Virus record (IMG/VR): IMGVR_UViG_3300032322_001069
Coordinates: 1-64,000 of that record
DNA: 64,000 bases
DNA from: a virus
Strand: one strand, 5' to 3'
Shown: positions 43,839 to 52,825 of the stretch, piece by piece
Layout of the letters: each line of letters starts with the position of its first letter
How positions within the stretch are numbered: position 1 is the first letter of the stretch
Notes under the pieces: model-generated
Told to the model about the DNA's origin: nothing
What the model saw: the letters and a program-made list of their open reading frames with translations, nothing else
Databases searched by the model: none
Made by a program: the position numbers and the translations under genes

Positions 43839-45559
43839 GTTACGGTTAATGTATCTACTTCATATTCTACGGCCATATTATTTTGTGGAACTATGGATGT
43901 AGCATTTGCTGTAATTGAAATTGTGAATGTAGAGCTAGGATCTACACTATCATAGAACAATATGTGTCCTGTAGTAGGATTAAAGACACCCACCTTAGAA
44001 TTAACCAGAGTACCATTCGATAGATAAGCAGCAATATACTTGTATCCATTCAATTCAGGAACATTAGTACTAGTGTTGTTAAATTTTACCTGACTTGTAG
44101 AAAGATTTGTGGTTACAAGAGTGGTGCTAAAACTGCTTATAGCATGATAAAAACGAATATTTCTTGAGACATCAAGATCTATTACTTTATCGAATACGAA
44201 ACTGATATTGCTATCTGTAATTGATAGACCAGGATCATAATCAGTAACTAAAGTTATAAGGTCTGATTTTGAAATCGCATGATTAAACTCATTGTCCCCA
44301 TAAGAATTATTAATTTCTACAATCAATTCGGATCTTAATTGAGATGCAGTTTTATTAGTTTTTCTTGAATCGTATGTTATAGCTAGTGTAAGTTTCCCAG
44401 TAAAATCATCGCTTTCAAGATATTCAATCCCAAGACCAACTATAGATTTAGCAGATAATTTAGTAGTCAATGAAGTAACTTGAGAAGAACTCGCACCAAG
44501 ACCAATTATTGAGTAATAAATTTTTCCATACACTCCGTTATAGTCCTGACCATCAAAAACTGCTATCTGGTTGCCTATAGTTGTTTCGTCAGGAACATAT
44601 CCAGACGCAGCAATGGCTGCTTCATAATCGCTTTTTGTCACCAACGATGAGTAGCCATAGTAGCGAGGACCAAGATATTTTAAATAATTAATATCTGGAG
44701 AATCAAATCCGCCAGAAGAAGTGGTAGAAGATACGGTTGCAGCAGGAATTGCTAGAGCATTATTTGACGAAAACTGAGAGATGGAATCAAATATAACTCC
44801 ATTTCCCTGTTGGCCCGATGCCACGACATAAGAAATCGTTACAGCATCAGTGCTGATTATGGATTTGCCTATGCTATTCACATCTTCAGATTGAAGATTT
44901 TTACCAAATTTAACACAGTAATAATCTCCTTTCTTGATCATGAAGAATATCTGAGAGTCTTCTGTTGTTCCCACAATAGGCTCATTTGTATAATTAGTCC
45001 AATAAATTCCATTTACTGAAATTAAAACTGTTCTAATATCAACATTTTTGTCTGGTATTTGATATTCTTGATTATCCAAATCAACGCTAATTGTGGATTC
45101 TTTTATTAATTTTGTTCCAGCATAAAATTCAAATGTGCTGGAAGTATCAATTGTAGTTCTTGGACCGATATAGTAAAAGTTAATAAGATTGTTGTTACTG
45201 TTTCTAGCTCTCATGCTAGCAAATCGATCTATTTGGGCAAGATTAGAATTTGTTTTCGTGAATGTTACTAAAGCCAAAGAAGATTTTTTTGTGGGTGGAG
45301 TAAAACCTGTAACCTGTAATAATTTAGATACAGATTCTACATTTTTGGCACTTGAAATGAAAGACTCATTGTTTAAAATGTGAAGATAATGTAACCAAAT
45401 GAGTGTATTATAGGTAAATAGCCCATTGACCATATCAATGGCTGTATTTGGACTATCAAGATCGAACTGCTTACCAACATCAGTTGATTTCAAATAGGTA
45501 ACAAGATTTGCCTTTAGAGTGTCGTAATCTAAATCAACTAGGTTAATTGGCTGGGTCAT
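43835..45559 (-). CDS. 6: Baseplate wedge protein gp6
   Basis: 574 aa (T4: 660). 'LVDLDYDTLKANLVTYLKS', 'NTAIDMVNGLFTYNTLIWLHYL' (quoted in part) and 'VSKLLQVTGFTPPTKKS' match the gp6/gpJ baseplate family. gp6 dimers tie the six wedges into a ring and trigger contraction. Ser/Thr-rich later half. Position before gp7-like and gp8 is as in T4. Confidence 0.92.
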   Translation of the reverse strand: MTQPINLVDLDYDTLKANLVTYLKSTDVGKQFDLDSPNTAIDMVNGLFTYNTLIWLHYLHILNNESFISSAKNVESVSKLLQVTGFTPPTKKSSLALVTFTKTNSNLAQIDRFASMRARNSNNNLINFYYIGPRTTIDTSSTFEFYAGTKLIKESTISVDLDNQEYQIPDKNVDIRTVLISVNGIYWTNYTNEPIVGTTEDSQIFFMIKKGDYYCVKFGKNLQSEDVNSIGKSIISTDAVTISYVVASGQQGNGVIFDSISQFSSNNALAIPAATVSSTTSSGGFDSPDINYLKYLGPRYYGYSSLVTKSDYEAAIAASGYVPDETTIGNQIAVFDGQDYNGVYGKIYYSIIGLGASSSQVTSLTTKLSAKSIVGLGIEYLESDDFTGKLTLAITYDSRKTNKTASQLRSELIVEINNSYGDNEFNHAISKSDLITLVTDYDPGLSITDSNISFVFDKVIDLDVSRNIRFYHAISSFSTTLVTTNLSTSQVKFNNTSTNVPELNGYKYIAAYLSNGTLVNSKVGVFNPTTGHILFYDSVDPSSTFTISITANATSIVPQNNMAVEYEVDTLTVT

Positions 45560-45588
45560 GGAAATATTTAGGGTTTAAAAACTTAATG

Positions 45589-45966
45589 TTATTTTTGGAC
45601 TATAAACTTATAAGTAGATGAAATTAAGGTATTTGCGTCTTCATCTGAGACTGTATATGTTGCAATAACATTCAAATTTTTATTGAATACATTTGATTTG
45701 TCTAAAGAAAATTCTATACTTTTGATGCCCTTAGCTTTATATGCGACTATAGAATTAAGATCTGCAAGAATTACAAATTCTTTCATGGTATTCTTGTTAA
45801 ATTTTAATTCATCTATAGAAAAGGGAGTAGAAACAAATCTACCATCTCCCTGTTTGGCCAAACAAATTATCTTAATTTGTTGATTCGTAAATGCAGTTTT
45901 TGCTATTTTTGCGATATCATTTTTTGAATCGGTTTTAAAATATATGCTTAAATCTTTTAAACTCAT
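45589..45966 (-). CDS. Unknown baseplate-cluster protein
   Basis: 125 aa, not recognised. Lys- and Ile-rich, soluble, with a beta-rich pattern ('VNKNLNVIATYTVSDEDANTL' region). It lacks the gp25 lysozyme-like signature expected for that small wedge protein. The start overlaps the upstream hub-like gene (ATGA), so it is coupled to hub assembly genes. Confidence 0.75.
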   Translation of the reverse strand: MSLKDLSIYFKTDSKNDIAKIAKTAFTNQQIKIICLAKQGDGRFVSTPFSIDELKFNKNTMKEFVILADLNSIVAYKAKGIKSIEFSLDKSNVFNKNLNVIATYTVSDEDANTLISSTYKFIVQK

Positions 45967-46685
45967 CTCTGAATCCTCTCTAATGAATCTGTATCTGAAT
46001 ATGTAACATCCTCAAATACATCACCTTCGACTGCGCTACCAAATCTAGACAATGTTAAAACCATTTCATGGTGTCTATCTTTGAAAATATTGTGTTTAAT
46101 GGACAATACTAACCATCTACCATTTAATTTTCCATAGTTGGTTTGATATTCAGGGTTTGCTTGGTCGTATAGAGTCACTACATCTCCCGGAGCAACATTA
46201 AATGATCCAGCCACTTTTATATCTACCTTTATTGCATTCATCAGAGACAATAAAGCTTTTCGGTATAAAGGACTTACAGGATCTGTATTCCAAAATGTTG
46301 AATTCTTAAAAGCAACATTCAATAATTTATCAAATTCTTTTCCAGATTTTGGGCAATCACAAGAATATGGGGCATTAGGATCTATCAATAAACAGCCCAG
46401 ATATTCTCCACCTAACTGCGTTTGTATCTCATTACATAATTTTATATCCTGAAATGCTTCTTGTAAGCAGCATTCTGTTGGTTCACATTCAGATGGTCTT
46501 AATGTAATTCCAGTATAGCCTTGAAAAAATCTTTGTTCGCATTCCTGAATAGTTCTTGGAGATCCATGAAAAATAGCTTCTGGATTTGCACAGGTATAGT
46601 CCCGGCCTTCCATAAAGATTTCATTTGCATCTCTATATTGGCTAGTTCTGGTTATAATTGTCTGTAATAATTTTAGATCTAGCAT
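45963..46685 (-). CDS. Cys-rich hub-domain protein
   Basis: 240 aa from the ATG at 46685; a TTG lies three codons upstream. Residues about 10-110 contain many Cys (CANPEAIF, ECEPTECCLQ, YSCDCPKSG). The C-terminal part, 'FNVAPGDVVTLYD', 'GKLNGRWLVLSIKHNIFKDRHH' (quoted in part) and 'MVLTLSRFG', resembles the last domain of tail-hub proteins, where the hub binds the tube. The upstream gene carries hub-like N-terminal sequence, so the hub may be split over two chains. The Cys pattern suggests metal sites or disulphides in the finished virion. Confidence 0.72.
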   Translation of the reverse strand: MLDLKLLQTIITRTSQYRDANEIFMEGRDYTCANPEAIFHGSPRTIQECEQRFFQGYTGITLRPSECEPTECCLQEAFQDIKLCNEIQTQLGGEYLGCLLIDPNAPYSCDCPKSGKEFDKLLNVAFKNSTFWNTDPVSPLYRKALLSLMNAIKVDIKVAGSFNVAPGDVVTLYDQANPEYQTNYGKLNGRWLVLSIKHNIFKDRHHEMVLTLSRFGSAVEGDVFEDVTYSDTDSLERIQR

Positions 46686-48778
46686 TCTATACAAGGCCCT
46701 TCTTTATCATTCTGTGCGTCAAAGAGATATAGGTAAGGAGTTCTCTTGAGTAAATCAGGACAGAAAGTAAGACCGCGAATGCTATGCATTTCTATCTGGT
46801 ACATCTTTACTATATGTCCATGAGAAGCCACTGTACATGCATCGTCTTTTGTTGGATGATTTCCTACTGCCTGATTTATAGTTCCTAGAGGATAACCATC
46901 AGCTATTAGATTTGTTCCTGGACCAGCGTACTTTTTATTCTCATTTTCAAAATTCATTATCTCATTGATATTGAAAGCTTCAAATCCCTGAGTGAATCCT
47001 CCAGATCTACCCCACTCGTAACTAACAACCTTGAATCCTGGATGAGATTCTGTGTATTCGTATTCTGCCCCCTCAAAGCCAAAGGTCTGACCAGTGCAAG
47101 TTGTTTCACAAGCTTCACAGATATCAGCACCAGCAATTGAATCTACCGGAGCACATGTAGAACCATTTAATGTGACTCCAGCAATTCTTATAGGAATAAA
47201 TTCAATTTCTTGCCAAGAATACCTATACGCTTTTGCTCTGGTATTAGGTTCAGTTTGGCCTTCTCCCTTTATAGCCGATGCTCCAGTAATCAATGCCCAG
47301 AAAGAATTATTAGAATCTAAACAGCAAACAACATATTTGAAAATATTCCATTTTTCTTTAATTCGTCTAAGAGCCAAGTATGTTGCTCTTTTTTGTGCTG
47401 CTGTCTTTTTAATATCGATATAAATTTTTGCTACATTTTTGTCTGACGGTGTTTGGCCACCTAACGGATCTGTTATGATTTCTCCTACTTTAGGATTAAA
47501 TTCATCTATATCGAACATGGTTTGCCACATTAACTGTGTCTGTCTGTGGCCCATCAACTCTTCTGCTGTTACTCCTTGTTCAGTATAAAAAGTATAGCTT
47601 GGCTCATATACGCTATTATTGTAGAATGAATTATCAAAATAACCAAACTTACCATCATCATAAAAGCGTTTGGTATAAGTAGCCATAGTTGCACCTACAG
47701 CAGGATCATAAAATTCTAAATTTACTTGATCATATTTTATTAACTTTTCTACATCTCCAGGCTCAAATGGATTTTGATTTGAAGGTGAAGTTTCATATAT
47801 TTTATAAATTTCTTCTGGAAAATGTTCTTCTATTTTATAGAGAATATTAGATTTGGTTATACCAACTCCATAATCTGAATAGCTAAAAAATGGATTTGAA
47901 AGATTTGGCGCAACTCTTTCATAGTAAGAAGAGAACGCTCCAGAGTTTTCCAATTCCATCATCGATAAAGCAGGGTGGAATCTAACGCTGTCTATTTTCT
48001 GGCGACCTTCACTTAAAGCTGTATCTAAGCTATCTCTGGCCTGAATTACATAATTCATTTTAGATTCTGCTTTGATCATATCGCCCAAGGACATGAAATT
48101 AGTAGATGTTAGATCTTTCCAAAAGAAAAAATCTGCTCTAACTTTATCTTCTTCTTTTTTAGAATTCGCGTTTTCTGCCAAATAATTTAATAGTGGTAGT
48201 ACTTTACTATGATCTACTACTCTACCGCTTGGATATGTCATTGGTCTTGGTTTTAGCCAAGCGTAATTTTCTGTACTTGAAAGATTATATTCTTCATCTA
48301 TAAAATATCTTTCGAATAGTTCTTTTATCCAACTATCCCCGTCAAATTCTCCTTCGGCAGAACTTTTGCAAATTTCTTTAATATCCTCTTCAAATTTAAA
48401 TGGCAATCTTTCATTAAAAAAGTAAGATTCATGAATAAATTTTAATATTACTAATCTTGGCTGTGTTCTATCGGCATAATCGGTTGCTCTTGCTGCTTGA
48501 TAAACATGATAATATGGTAAATCTACCATATTTCCAAATCTATCTGTTATATTAATTTTAATTACATCTTTACCAGTAAAATTAAAATCACCGATCATGT
48601 CTCCAGGATCTCTTAATATAAGAGTTCCAGAAGGAATAGTTCCAAAAATACTTTCATCAAAAGTAAGCTGCTCCAAATAACCATTGCTTTGATTATTATT
48701 TACAACTACCCATTCTTTATTGGTTCTAGCATGAGTAATTGTTATACTATTAATACTTAGTAGATTAGCTACTGCCAT
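46679..48778 (-). CDS. Baseplate hub-like protein (gp27-type N-terminus)
   Basis: 699 aa. 'YLEQLTFDESIFGTIPSGTLILRDP' (key words IFGTIPSGTLILRD) and 'FTGKDVIKINITDRFGN' match the first domain of hub proteins. A long middle region is unfamiliar. Near residue 560 there is a Cys cluster 'DICEACETTCTG', and the protein ends in 'EGPCIEC'. It is larger than T4 gp27 (391). Overlaps the next gene by a few bases and gp53-like by 14. Hub role is inferred from the N-terminus and position between wedge genes. Confidence 0.75.
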   Translation of the reverse strand: MAVANLLSINSITITHARTNKEWVVVNNNQSNGYLEQLTFDESIFGTIPSGTLILRDPGDMIGDFNFTGKDVIKINITDRFGNMVDLPYYHVYQAARATDYADRTQPRLVILKFIHESYFFNERLPFKFEEDIKEICKSSAEGEFDGDSWIKELFERYFIDEEYNLSSTENYAWLKPRPMTYPSGRVVDHSKVLPLLNYLAENANSKKEEDKVRADFFFWKDLTSTNFMSLGDMIKAESKMNYVIQARDSLDTALSEGRQKIDSVRFHPALSMMELENSGAFSSYYERVAPNLSNPFFSYSDYGVGITKSNILYKIEEHFPEEIYKIYETSPSNQNPFEPGDVEKLIKYDQVNLEFYDPAVGATMATYTKRFYDDGKFGYFDNSFYNNSVYEPSYTFYTEQGVTAEELMGHRQTQLMWQTMFDIDEFNPKVGEIITDPLGGQTPSDKNVAKIYIDIKKTAAQKRATYLALRRIKEKWNIFKYVVCCLDSNNSFWALITGASAIKGEGQTEPNTRAKAYRYSWQEIEFIPIRIAGVTLNGSTCAPVDSIAGADICEACETTCTGQTFGFEGAEYEYTESHPGFKVVSYEWGRSGGFTQGFEAFNINEIMNFENENKKYAGPGTNLIADGYPLGTINQAVGNHPTKDDACTVASHGHIVKMYQIEMHSIRGLTFCPDLLKRTPYLYLFDAQNDKEGPCIEC

Positions 48779-49496
48779 TTACATTATCCTCAATAAGCTG
48801 AACAACACTCTCTTTAGGCACATTAATTATATTTGTGTTGTTGATCAATTTTTCCTTTTCGTTTACTGTAACATAACCACCAGTCGGTGTTCCTGTCAAG
48901 TAATATAGATTCACATCTGAATCTGTAATAACAATATTATTTTCATTTATAAACTCTACAGGAGAATCTGAATAATTTTGAGTTCCATAAATTAATATTG
49001 AGTTTGTTTGTTGCCATTGGCCGTTTATTTTTTTGAATACTGGTAAATTGCCAGTACCTAAAGTGCCAACCATCAATGCTTTGATCTTTTTAATCTCTAC
49101 ATCCTGATCTATGACATAAGCAAAATTAGTTGTTATGTCAAATCCAGCACTAAAGCCAGAAGTTGGTGTTCCAATAAGATCTCCAAACCCAAGAGTTGCA
49201 CTGAAATTTCCAAATATTGCAGTAAATTTTTCTAGACTATCCTCTATCTTTTTTGTTGGCGGTGGAAATTGTTCAAAGGGGTTTATAATGTCTGAAGTAT
49301 AAATTGGAGCAAAATAATAAGCAGGATCTTTGAATAATTCAATGGAAAGTTTATCCAGCAATAAATTATTGTCTATTCTTTTTCCATATAGATCAGAATT
49401 GTATTCGGCTAAATCATATTCTGAACCAAAATCCTTTACAGATCCGGTTGTACCATTAAAATTATAAGAAATTGTATTAAATTTTCCAAAAATCAT
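48765..49496 (-). CDS. Baseplate wedge gp53-like protein
   Basis: 243 aa. The N-terminal pattern 'LLLDKLSIELFKDPAYYFAPIYTSDIINPFEQFPP' (key: LFKDPAYYFAPIY, NPFEQFPP) resembles the gp53 motif in which a short wedge protein reads 'GDP..YW.....N...P'. The C-terminal part is beta-rich. T4 gp53 is 196 aa. It lies between gp48 and the hub gene. Similarity is weak, so the call is tentative. Confidence 0.68.
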   Translation of the reverse strand: MIFGKFNTISYNFNGTTGSVKDFGSEYDLAEYNSDLYGKRIDNNLLLDKLSIELFKDPAYYFAPIYTSDIINPFEQFPPPTKKIEDSLEKFTAIFGNFSATLGFGDLIGTPTSGFSAGFDITTNFAYVIDQDVEIKKIKALMVGTLGTGNLPVFKKINGQWQQTNSILIYGTQNYSDSPVEFINENNIVITDSDVNLYYLTGTPTGGYVTVNEKEKLINNTNIINVPKESVVQLIEDNVNGSS

Positions 49497-50260
49497 GGTG
49501 GAATTATTCGAGAAATTTCAGATTTGCTATAAACAGCACCTTTGTAGGATGTTCCTGTTTCAAACTCTTTGAAAATTAAAGTCAGGGATGTTGCCATTGG
49601 AGCACCATCTTGGAAGAATCTAGATGTGTCTTCATCACCAAAAGGAATTTTATTAATTTCTACAGTAGCCAAAACACAAACTAAAGGATCGCCAAGCCAT
49701 AGAGTAGTTAATTGGGCGGGATTGCCTTGGCCAACGACTTGTAGTCTCCACAAGAACGGAGGAAGGACTCTTTCTGGTACATTCGTGGCTAAAGGATAGG
49801 AAGCAGTCCTAAAAGCCTCACATATATTCCCAATGGCAGTTGATTCGTTGAAGGTTTTTGGAACCATCAAATATTTCAACCTAAATTCTCTTCTTGCCTC
49901 GGAAGAAAGAGACATTTCAGTAATGTTTGAAAACATTTGCTGAGTTGTCGTTGAATTCATATTTTCAGCTATAACTGCTACAGGGTCTGCAAATGCTCTT
50001 TTCAATAATGCCGATGCCGAACCAGCATTGGCTTCTCCTGCCGCACTTAACATGGGGCCAACCGGATTTGGACCTTCATTAAACCCGTGCTGTGTGGATA
50101 TGTTTATGCCAAGGGGCAGAGGAAGAAGGATGTAGTCCAATCTTCTTTGTGAGATAGCTGTTCTGGTTCTATCAGCCGCCAATACGCTGTATTCAGCGGC
50201 CTCAAAAAGGACACCGTAAGGTATTTCTGCAACATCTTCTAGTGGAAATTGAAATGGCAT
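49493..50260 (-). CDS. 48: Baseplate tube-cap protein gp48-like
   Basis: 255 aa (T4: 364). 'FRLKYLMVPKTFNEST', 'ICEAFRTASYPLAT', 'LWLGDPLVCVLATVEIN' and 'DGAPMATSLTLIFKEFE' follow the pattern of gp48, which caps the hub and starts the tube with gp54. It is the first minus-strand gene of the tail block; the 23-base gap to plus-strand gp4 is a divergent control region. No clear Shine-Dalgarno precedes the ATG. Confidence 0.78.
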   Translation of the reverse strand: MPFQFPLEDVAEIPYGVLFEAAEYSVLAADRTRTAISQRRLDYILLPLPLGINISTQHGFNEGPNPVGPMLSAAGEANAGSASALLKRAFADPVAVIAENMNSTTTQQMFSNITEMSLSSEARREFRLKYLMVPKTFNESTAIGNICEAFRTASYPLATNVPERVLPPFLWRLQVVGQGNPAQLTTLWLGDPLVCVLATVEINKIPFGDEDTSRFFQDGAPMATSLTLIFKEFETGTSYKGAVYSKSEISRIIPP

Positions 50261-50276
50261 TTTTGGTTCATACTAT
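50249..50276 (+). promoter_or_regulatory. Possible plus-strand promoter in the gp48/gp4 divergent gap
   Basis: TTGAAA (50249-50254) and TACTAT (50271-50276) are 16 bases apart and would start transcription almost at the gp4 ATG (50284). The -35 lies inside gp48. On the minus strand the gap reads TATATAGTATG. Confidence 0.3.
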
Positions 50277-50283
50277 ATATTCT

Positions 50284-50712
50284 ATGCCGTACAAAACAAA
50301 ATTTGTACCATCTAACAAAGATAAGTATGTCGGTAATTGTGAAAAAATACTATGCAAATCTTTATGGGAACGGAAACTTTGCAAGTATTTTGATAACACC
50401 GACAGCGTTATAAAATGGTGTTATGAGTGTATCAAAGTACCTTATATTTCGCCTGTAGATAAAAAGAAGCATCATTACTTTCCAGATTTTTTAGTCATGC
50501 TAAAAGATAAAAATAATAGTGTCAAGACTATGATGGTGGAAGTAAAACCGGAAAAACAAACCAAGCAGCCTACCAACCCCAAAAGAAAATCTTATAAAAA
50601 TGAAGTGGTTACTTTCGTAATAAATGAAGCAAAATGGACTGCGGCAAAATCTGTTTGCGAAAACAACGAATGGGAATTTAAACTCTTAACAGAAAAGAAC
50701 CTCTTCAAATGA
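50284..50712 (+). CDS. 4: Head completion protein gp4 (nuclease-like fold)
   Basis: 142 aa (T4: 150). The ATG at 50284 gives 'MPYKTKFVPSNKDKYVG', matching the family start. 'CKSLWERKLCKYFD', 'PVDKKKHHYFPDFLV' and 'MMVEVKPEKQTKQP' form a PD-(D/E)xK-type endonuclease core (Glu, PDF Asp, ExK). gp4 completes DNA-filled heads before tail joining. First gene of the plus-strand operon; no Shine-Dalgarno seen. ATGA overlap with the next gene. Confidence 0.93.
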   Translation: MPYKTKFVPSNKDKYVGNCEKILCKSLWERKLCKYFDNTDSVIKWCYECIKVPYISPVDKKKHHYFPDFLVMLKDKNNSVKTMMVEVKPEKQTKQPTNPKRKSYKNEVVTFVINEAKWTAAKSVCENNEWEFKLLTEKNLFK

Positions 50713-51257
50713 ATTCAATAGAAGATATCAAAAGAATTATTAATCAGGCTGGCGGTTTACAGAGAACAAATCGATTTAATGTAAATCTATATTCGCCTAC
50801 AGAATCAACAAATAGCATTCCTGCACAAAAAGTAGTTTTTGGTGGAAGAGAAATACAGGCAATTTCTGATAAACTTCCTGGTCCAGGATTAGGTAGATTA
50901 ATTCCAATAAACATCGGATATGGTGGTAGAGATCCATCTTTGCAAATAACCTTTCCAGTAGAACAAGACTGGAAAACATATAAGATGATTGAGCTTTGGA
51001 TGAATACTTTAGCAAACGATGGTAGCAATCCTGCATTTTTCTACGGATTTAGCTTTGCTCGTCCATATGCATTGTATGCTAAAAATGGTGGAGCAGAAGT
51101 ACAATGTTTAGATACAAACGGTTCGATTAAAGCTACATTTAGATTTAGAGAAGTGTATCCTATAAGAATAATCCCCATAGAAATGGATGCATCTATCTCC
51201 AATTCATTTTTAACTTATGATGTTATTTTTAACTTTAGATCTTATCATGTTTATTGA
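50709..51257 (+). CDS. 54: Tube-initiator-like protein (gp54/gp19 fold)
   Basis: 182 aa. 'GGLQRTNRFNVNLYSP' matches the tube-type N-terminus (compare GGTRKNRF in the gp19 copies), and 'KTYKMIELWMNTLA' and 'FNFRSYHVY' fit the fold. gp54 starts the tube on gp48; T4 gp54 is 320 aa, so this is a shorter form or another tube-like protein. The start overlaps the gp4 stop (ATGA). Confidence 0.75.
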   Translation: MNSIEDIKRIINQAGGLQRTNRFNVNLYSPTESTNSIPAQKVVFGGREIQAISDKLPGPGLGRLIPINIGYGGRDPSLQITFPVEQDWKTYKMIELWMNTLANDGSNPAFFYGFSFARPYALYAKNGGAEVQCLDTNGSIKATFRFREVYPIRIIPIEMDASISNSFLTYDVIFNFRSYHVY

Positions 51258-51266
51258 AAAATTATT

Positions 51267-51956
51267 ATGAAAAATTTAACTAGAAATTTACCAAAATATT
51301 CGTGTATTCGTCCAAGCACCGGAAAAGAAACAAAGTTTCGCCCCTTCCTAGTATCAGACGAAAAAACTCTACTGCTTATAAAGCAGGAGCAGAATCCTAG
51401 AATGATAATTCAAAATGTCGTTGAATTATTATCTTCTTGCTTTGATGATCTTGATGTAGATTCAATGACATTACAGGATGTTGAATTCTTGTTCTGTAAT
51501 TTAAGAAGTAAGTCTGTTGGAGAATTGGTTAAAACTAATTTTACCTGTCCAGTGACTTCTGAAAAAATTAAAACTGATTTGGATCTTTCACAGCTAAATG
51601 CATCAAAATCAAATACAACTTTTGAGCTAGCATTGGATACTAATTACAAAATAATATTCAAAGAGCCGAATCTAAGAAAAATATTTTCAGTGGAAGGGAA
51701 CTTTGATATTGATCATCTAATTAAATCTTGTATTGATAAAGTATGTAAAGATGATGTTGTTTACGAGTTTTCTGATTTATCAAATCAAGAAATGTGTGAA
51801 ATTTTAAAGAACTTTACTACCAAAGAATATGAACAAGTAAAAACCTTTGTAGTTAATTTACCAAAAACATTTGCTGTTGTGTCATACACAACAAATGATG
51901 GTGTAGCAAGAAAAATGAGATTGGATGGGGTACTCAATTTTTTTACATTTGCATGA
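51267..51956 (+). CDS. 26: Baseplate hub assembly protein gp26
   Basis: 229 aa (T4: 208). 'CIRPSTGKETKFRPFLVSDEKTLLLIK' region (key: KFRPFLVSDEKTLL), 'LSSCFDDLDVDSMTLQDVEFLF' region and 'NLRSKSVGELVKTNFTCP' match gp26, a tail-assembly chaperone-like component. The last codons contain seven consecutive T (51938-51944), a possible slippery site to the -1 frame, where the next ORF lies open. The ordinary stop is TGA at 51954. Confidence 0.9.
   Translation: MKNLTRNLPKYSCIRPSTGKETKFRPFLVSDEKTLLLIKQEQNPRMIIQNVVELLSSCFDDLDVDSMTLQDVEFLFCNLRSKSVGELVKTNFTCPVTSEKIKTDLDLSQLNASKSNTTFELALDTNYKIIFKEPNLRKIFSVEGNFDIDHLIKSCIDKVCKDDVVYEFSDLSNQEMCEILKNFTTKEYEQVKTFVVNLPKTFAVVSYTTNDGVARKMRLDGVLNFFTFA
51938..51944 (+). 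promoter_or_regulatory. Candidate -1 ribosomal frameshift site
   Basis: Seven T residues read in frame 0 as (AA)T-TTT-TTT, the X-XXY-YYZ form. Slipping back one base gives TAC-ATT-TGC-ATG and continues through the 54-codon downstream frame without a stop. No strong downstream hairpin is visible. Confidence 0.4.
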
Positions 51957-52117
51957 ATCATATTGACTTGATGATTTTTTATAAAATTTCTTATTTCTTA
52001 GCATCAAGCAATGTACTAAGTGTGACGGAAGTAGAAAATTGTATTCCTTGGGAAAGAGAAATATATTTTAATCAACACAAGAGTAAACTAGAAGAGGAAA
52101 AATCTAAGAATGGCTGA
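51953..52117 (+). CDS. Small gp51-position protein, -1 frame to gp26
   Basis: 54 aa, starting MNHIDLMIFYKISYFLASS and containing 'VENCIPWEREIYFNQHK'. The IPWERE core recalls the second halves of tail-assembly chaperones (gpT, P2 E' types). T4 encodes gp51, a hub-assembly factor, at this place. Its ATG overlaps the gp26 TGA, and the frame is -1 relative to gp26, so it could be made by coupling, by frameshift as a ~283-residue gp26 fusion, or both. It overlaps the next gene by 8 bases. Confidence 0.72.
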   Translation: MNHIDLMIFYKISYFLASSNVLSVTEVENCIPWEREIYFNQHKSKLEEEKSKNG

Positions 52118-52817
52118 AACAGATATTTTATCCTTTCCGAGCGAAATACCAACACCAAATTCTGGTTCAAATTCTTTATTTGATTTCGGCAATACTCCCA
52201 ATCTTAATATGGGAAATTATTCTGGAATGATACCAGAAAATAATACTCTTGGTCAGTTTAATTTTGATACTGGTTCCAATATGTTCCCGGAAGAAATGCC
52301 AGTTTATGATCCGGGACTAGAACCTGACGGACAAATGCCATTCTCACCAACAGAACCTGGATTAGGAGAACAGATGTTCCCCGGTGATATGATGCCTGCG
52401 GACATTCCTCCTATGTTCGAACCCACAATGCCAGGATTGGGTGAGCAAATGTTTCCTGAAGATATTCCACAAGAAATGGAAAACGAAATTCCATTTGAAA
52501 TGCAGGATACATCAGAAATTCAACAGAATGAATATGAAAGAGATACACTACTGAATCTTCTTGAATCGGCTCAGGGCCTTGATCAAGATACAAGAAATGT
52601 AGTTCAACAGAAAATTCAATCTTTAAATACAGAAATACAGCAGCAAAAACAAAGAGTTGATATGTTAATGTCCAGAAAAGGTGCTGTTGTAAATCCTGGA
52701 TTTTCCTCTACTATGAATCCACAAAGAGTAGTAAATGCTTCTTCTGGCTATGAAGAAGATTTAAGAGAGTTTTTTATGGAAATAAAAAACCCTCCGGTGT
52801 GGAGGGTTTTAGGCTGA
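52110..52817 (+). CDS. Pro/Met-rich protein of unknown function
   Basis: 235 aa. The first 150 residues are low-complexity, acidic and Pro/Met/Gly-rich, with two similar blocks containing 'EPGLGEQMFPGD' and 'MPGLGEQMFPED'. Then a coiled coil of about 45 residues (LLNLLESAQGL ... QQQKQRVDMLM) and a short C-terminus. AGAGG precedes the ATG. It lies where hub or tape-measure genes are expected but is far too short to be a tape measure. The last nine codons pass through a terminator hairpin. Confidence 0.75.
   Translation: MAETDILSFPSEIPTPNSGSNSLFDFGNTPNLNMGNYSGMIPENNTLGQFNFDTGSNMFPEEMPVYDPGLEPDGQMPFSPTEPGLGEQMFPGDMMPADIPPMFEPTMPGLGEQMFPEDIPQEMENEIPFEMQDTSEIQQNEYERDTLLNLLESAQGLDQDTRNVVQQKIQSLNTEIQQQKQRVDMLMSRKGAVVNPGFSSTMNPQRVVNASSGYEEDLREFFMEIKNPPVWRVLG
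52786..52810. terminator. Bidirectional terminator at the gp32 convergence
   Basis: A 10-bp stem (52786-52795 with 52801-52810) with a 5-base loop. The minus strand continues with six T after GGAGGG, fitting gp32 message termination; the plus strand ends in TTTT. It lies inside the 3' end of the plus-strand gene and 16 bases after the gp32 stop. Confidence 0.85.
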
Positions 52818-52825
52818 GGAAGGTA

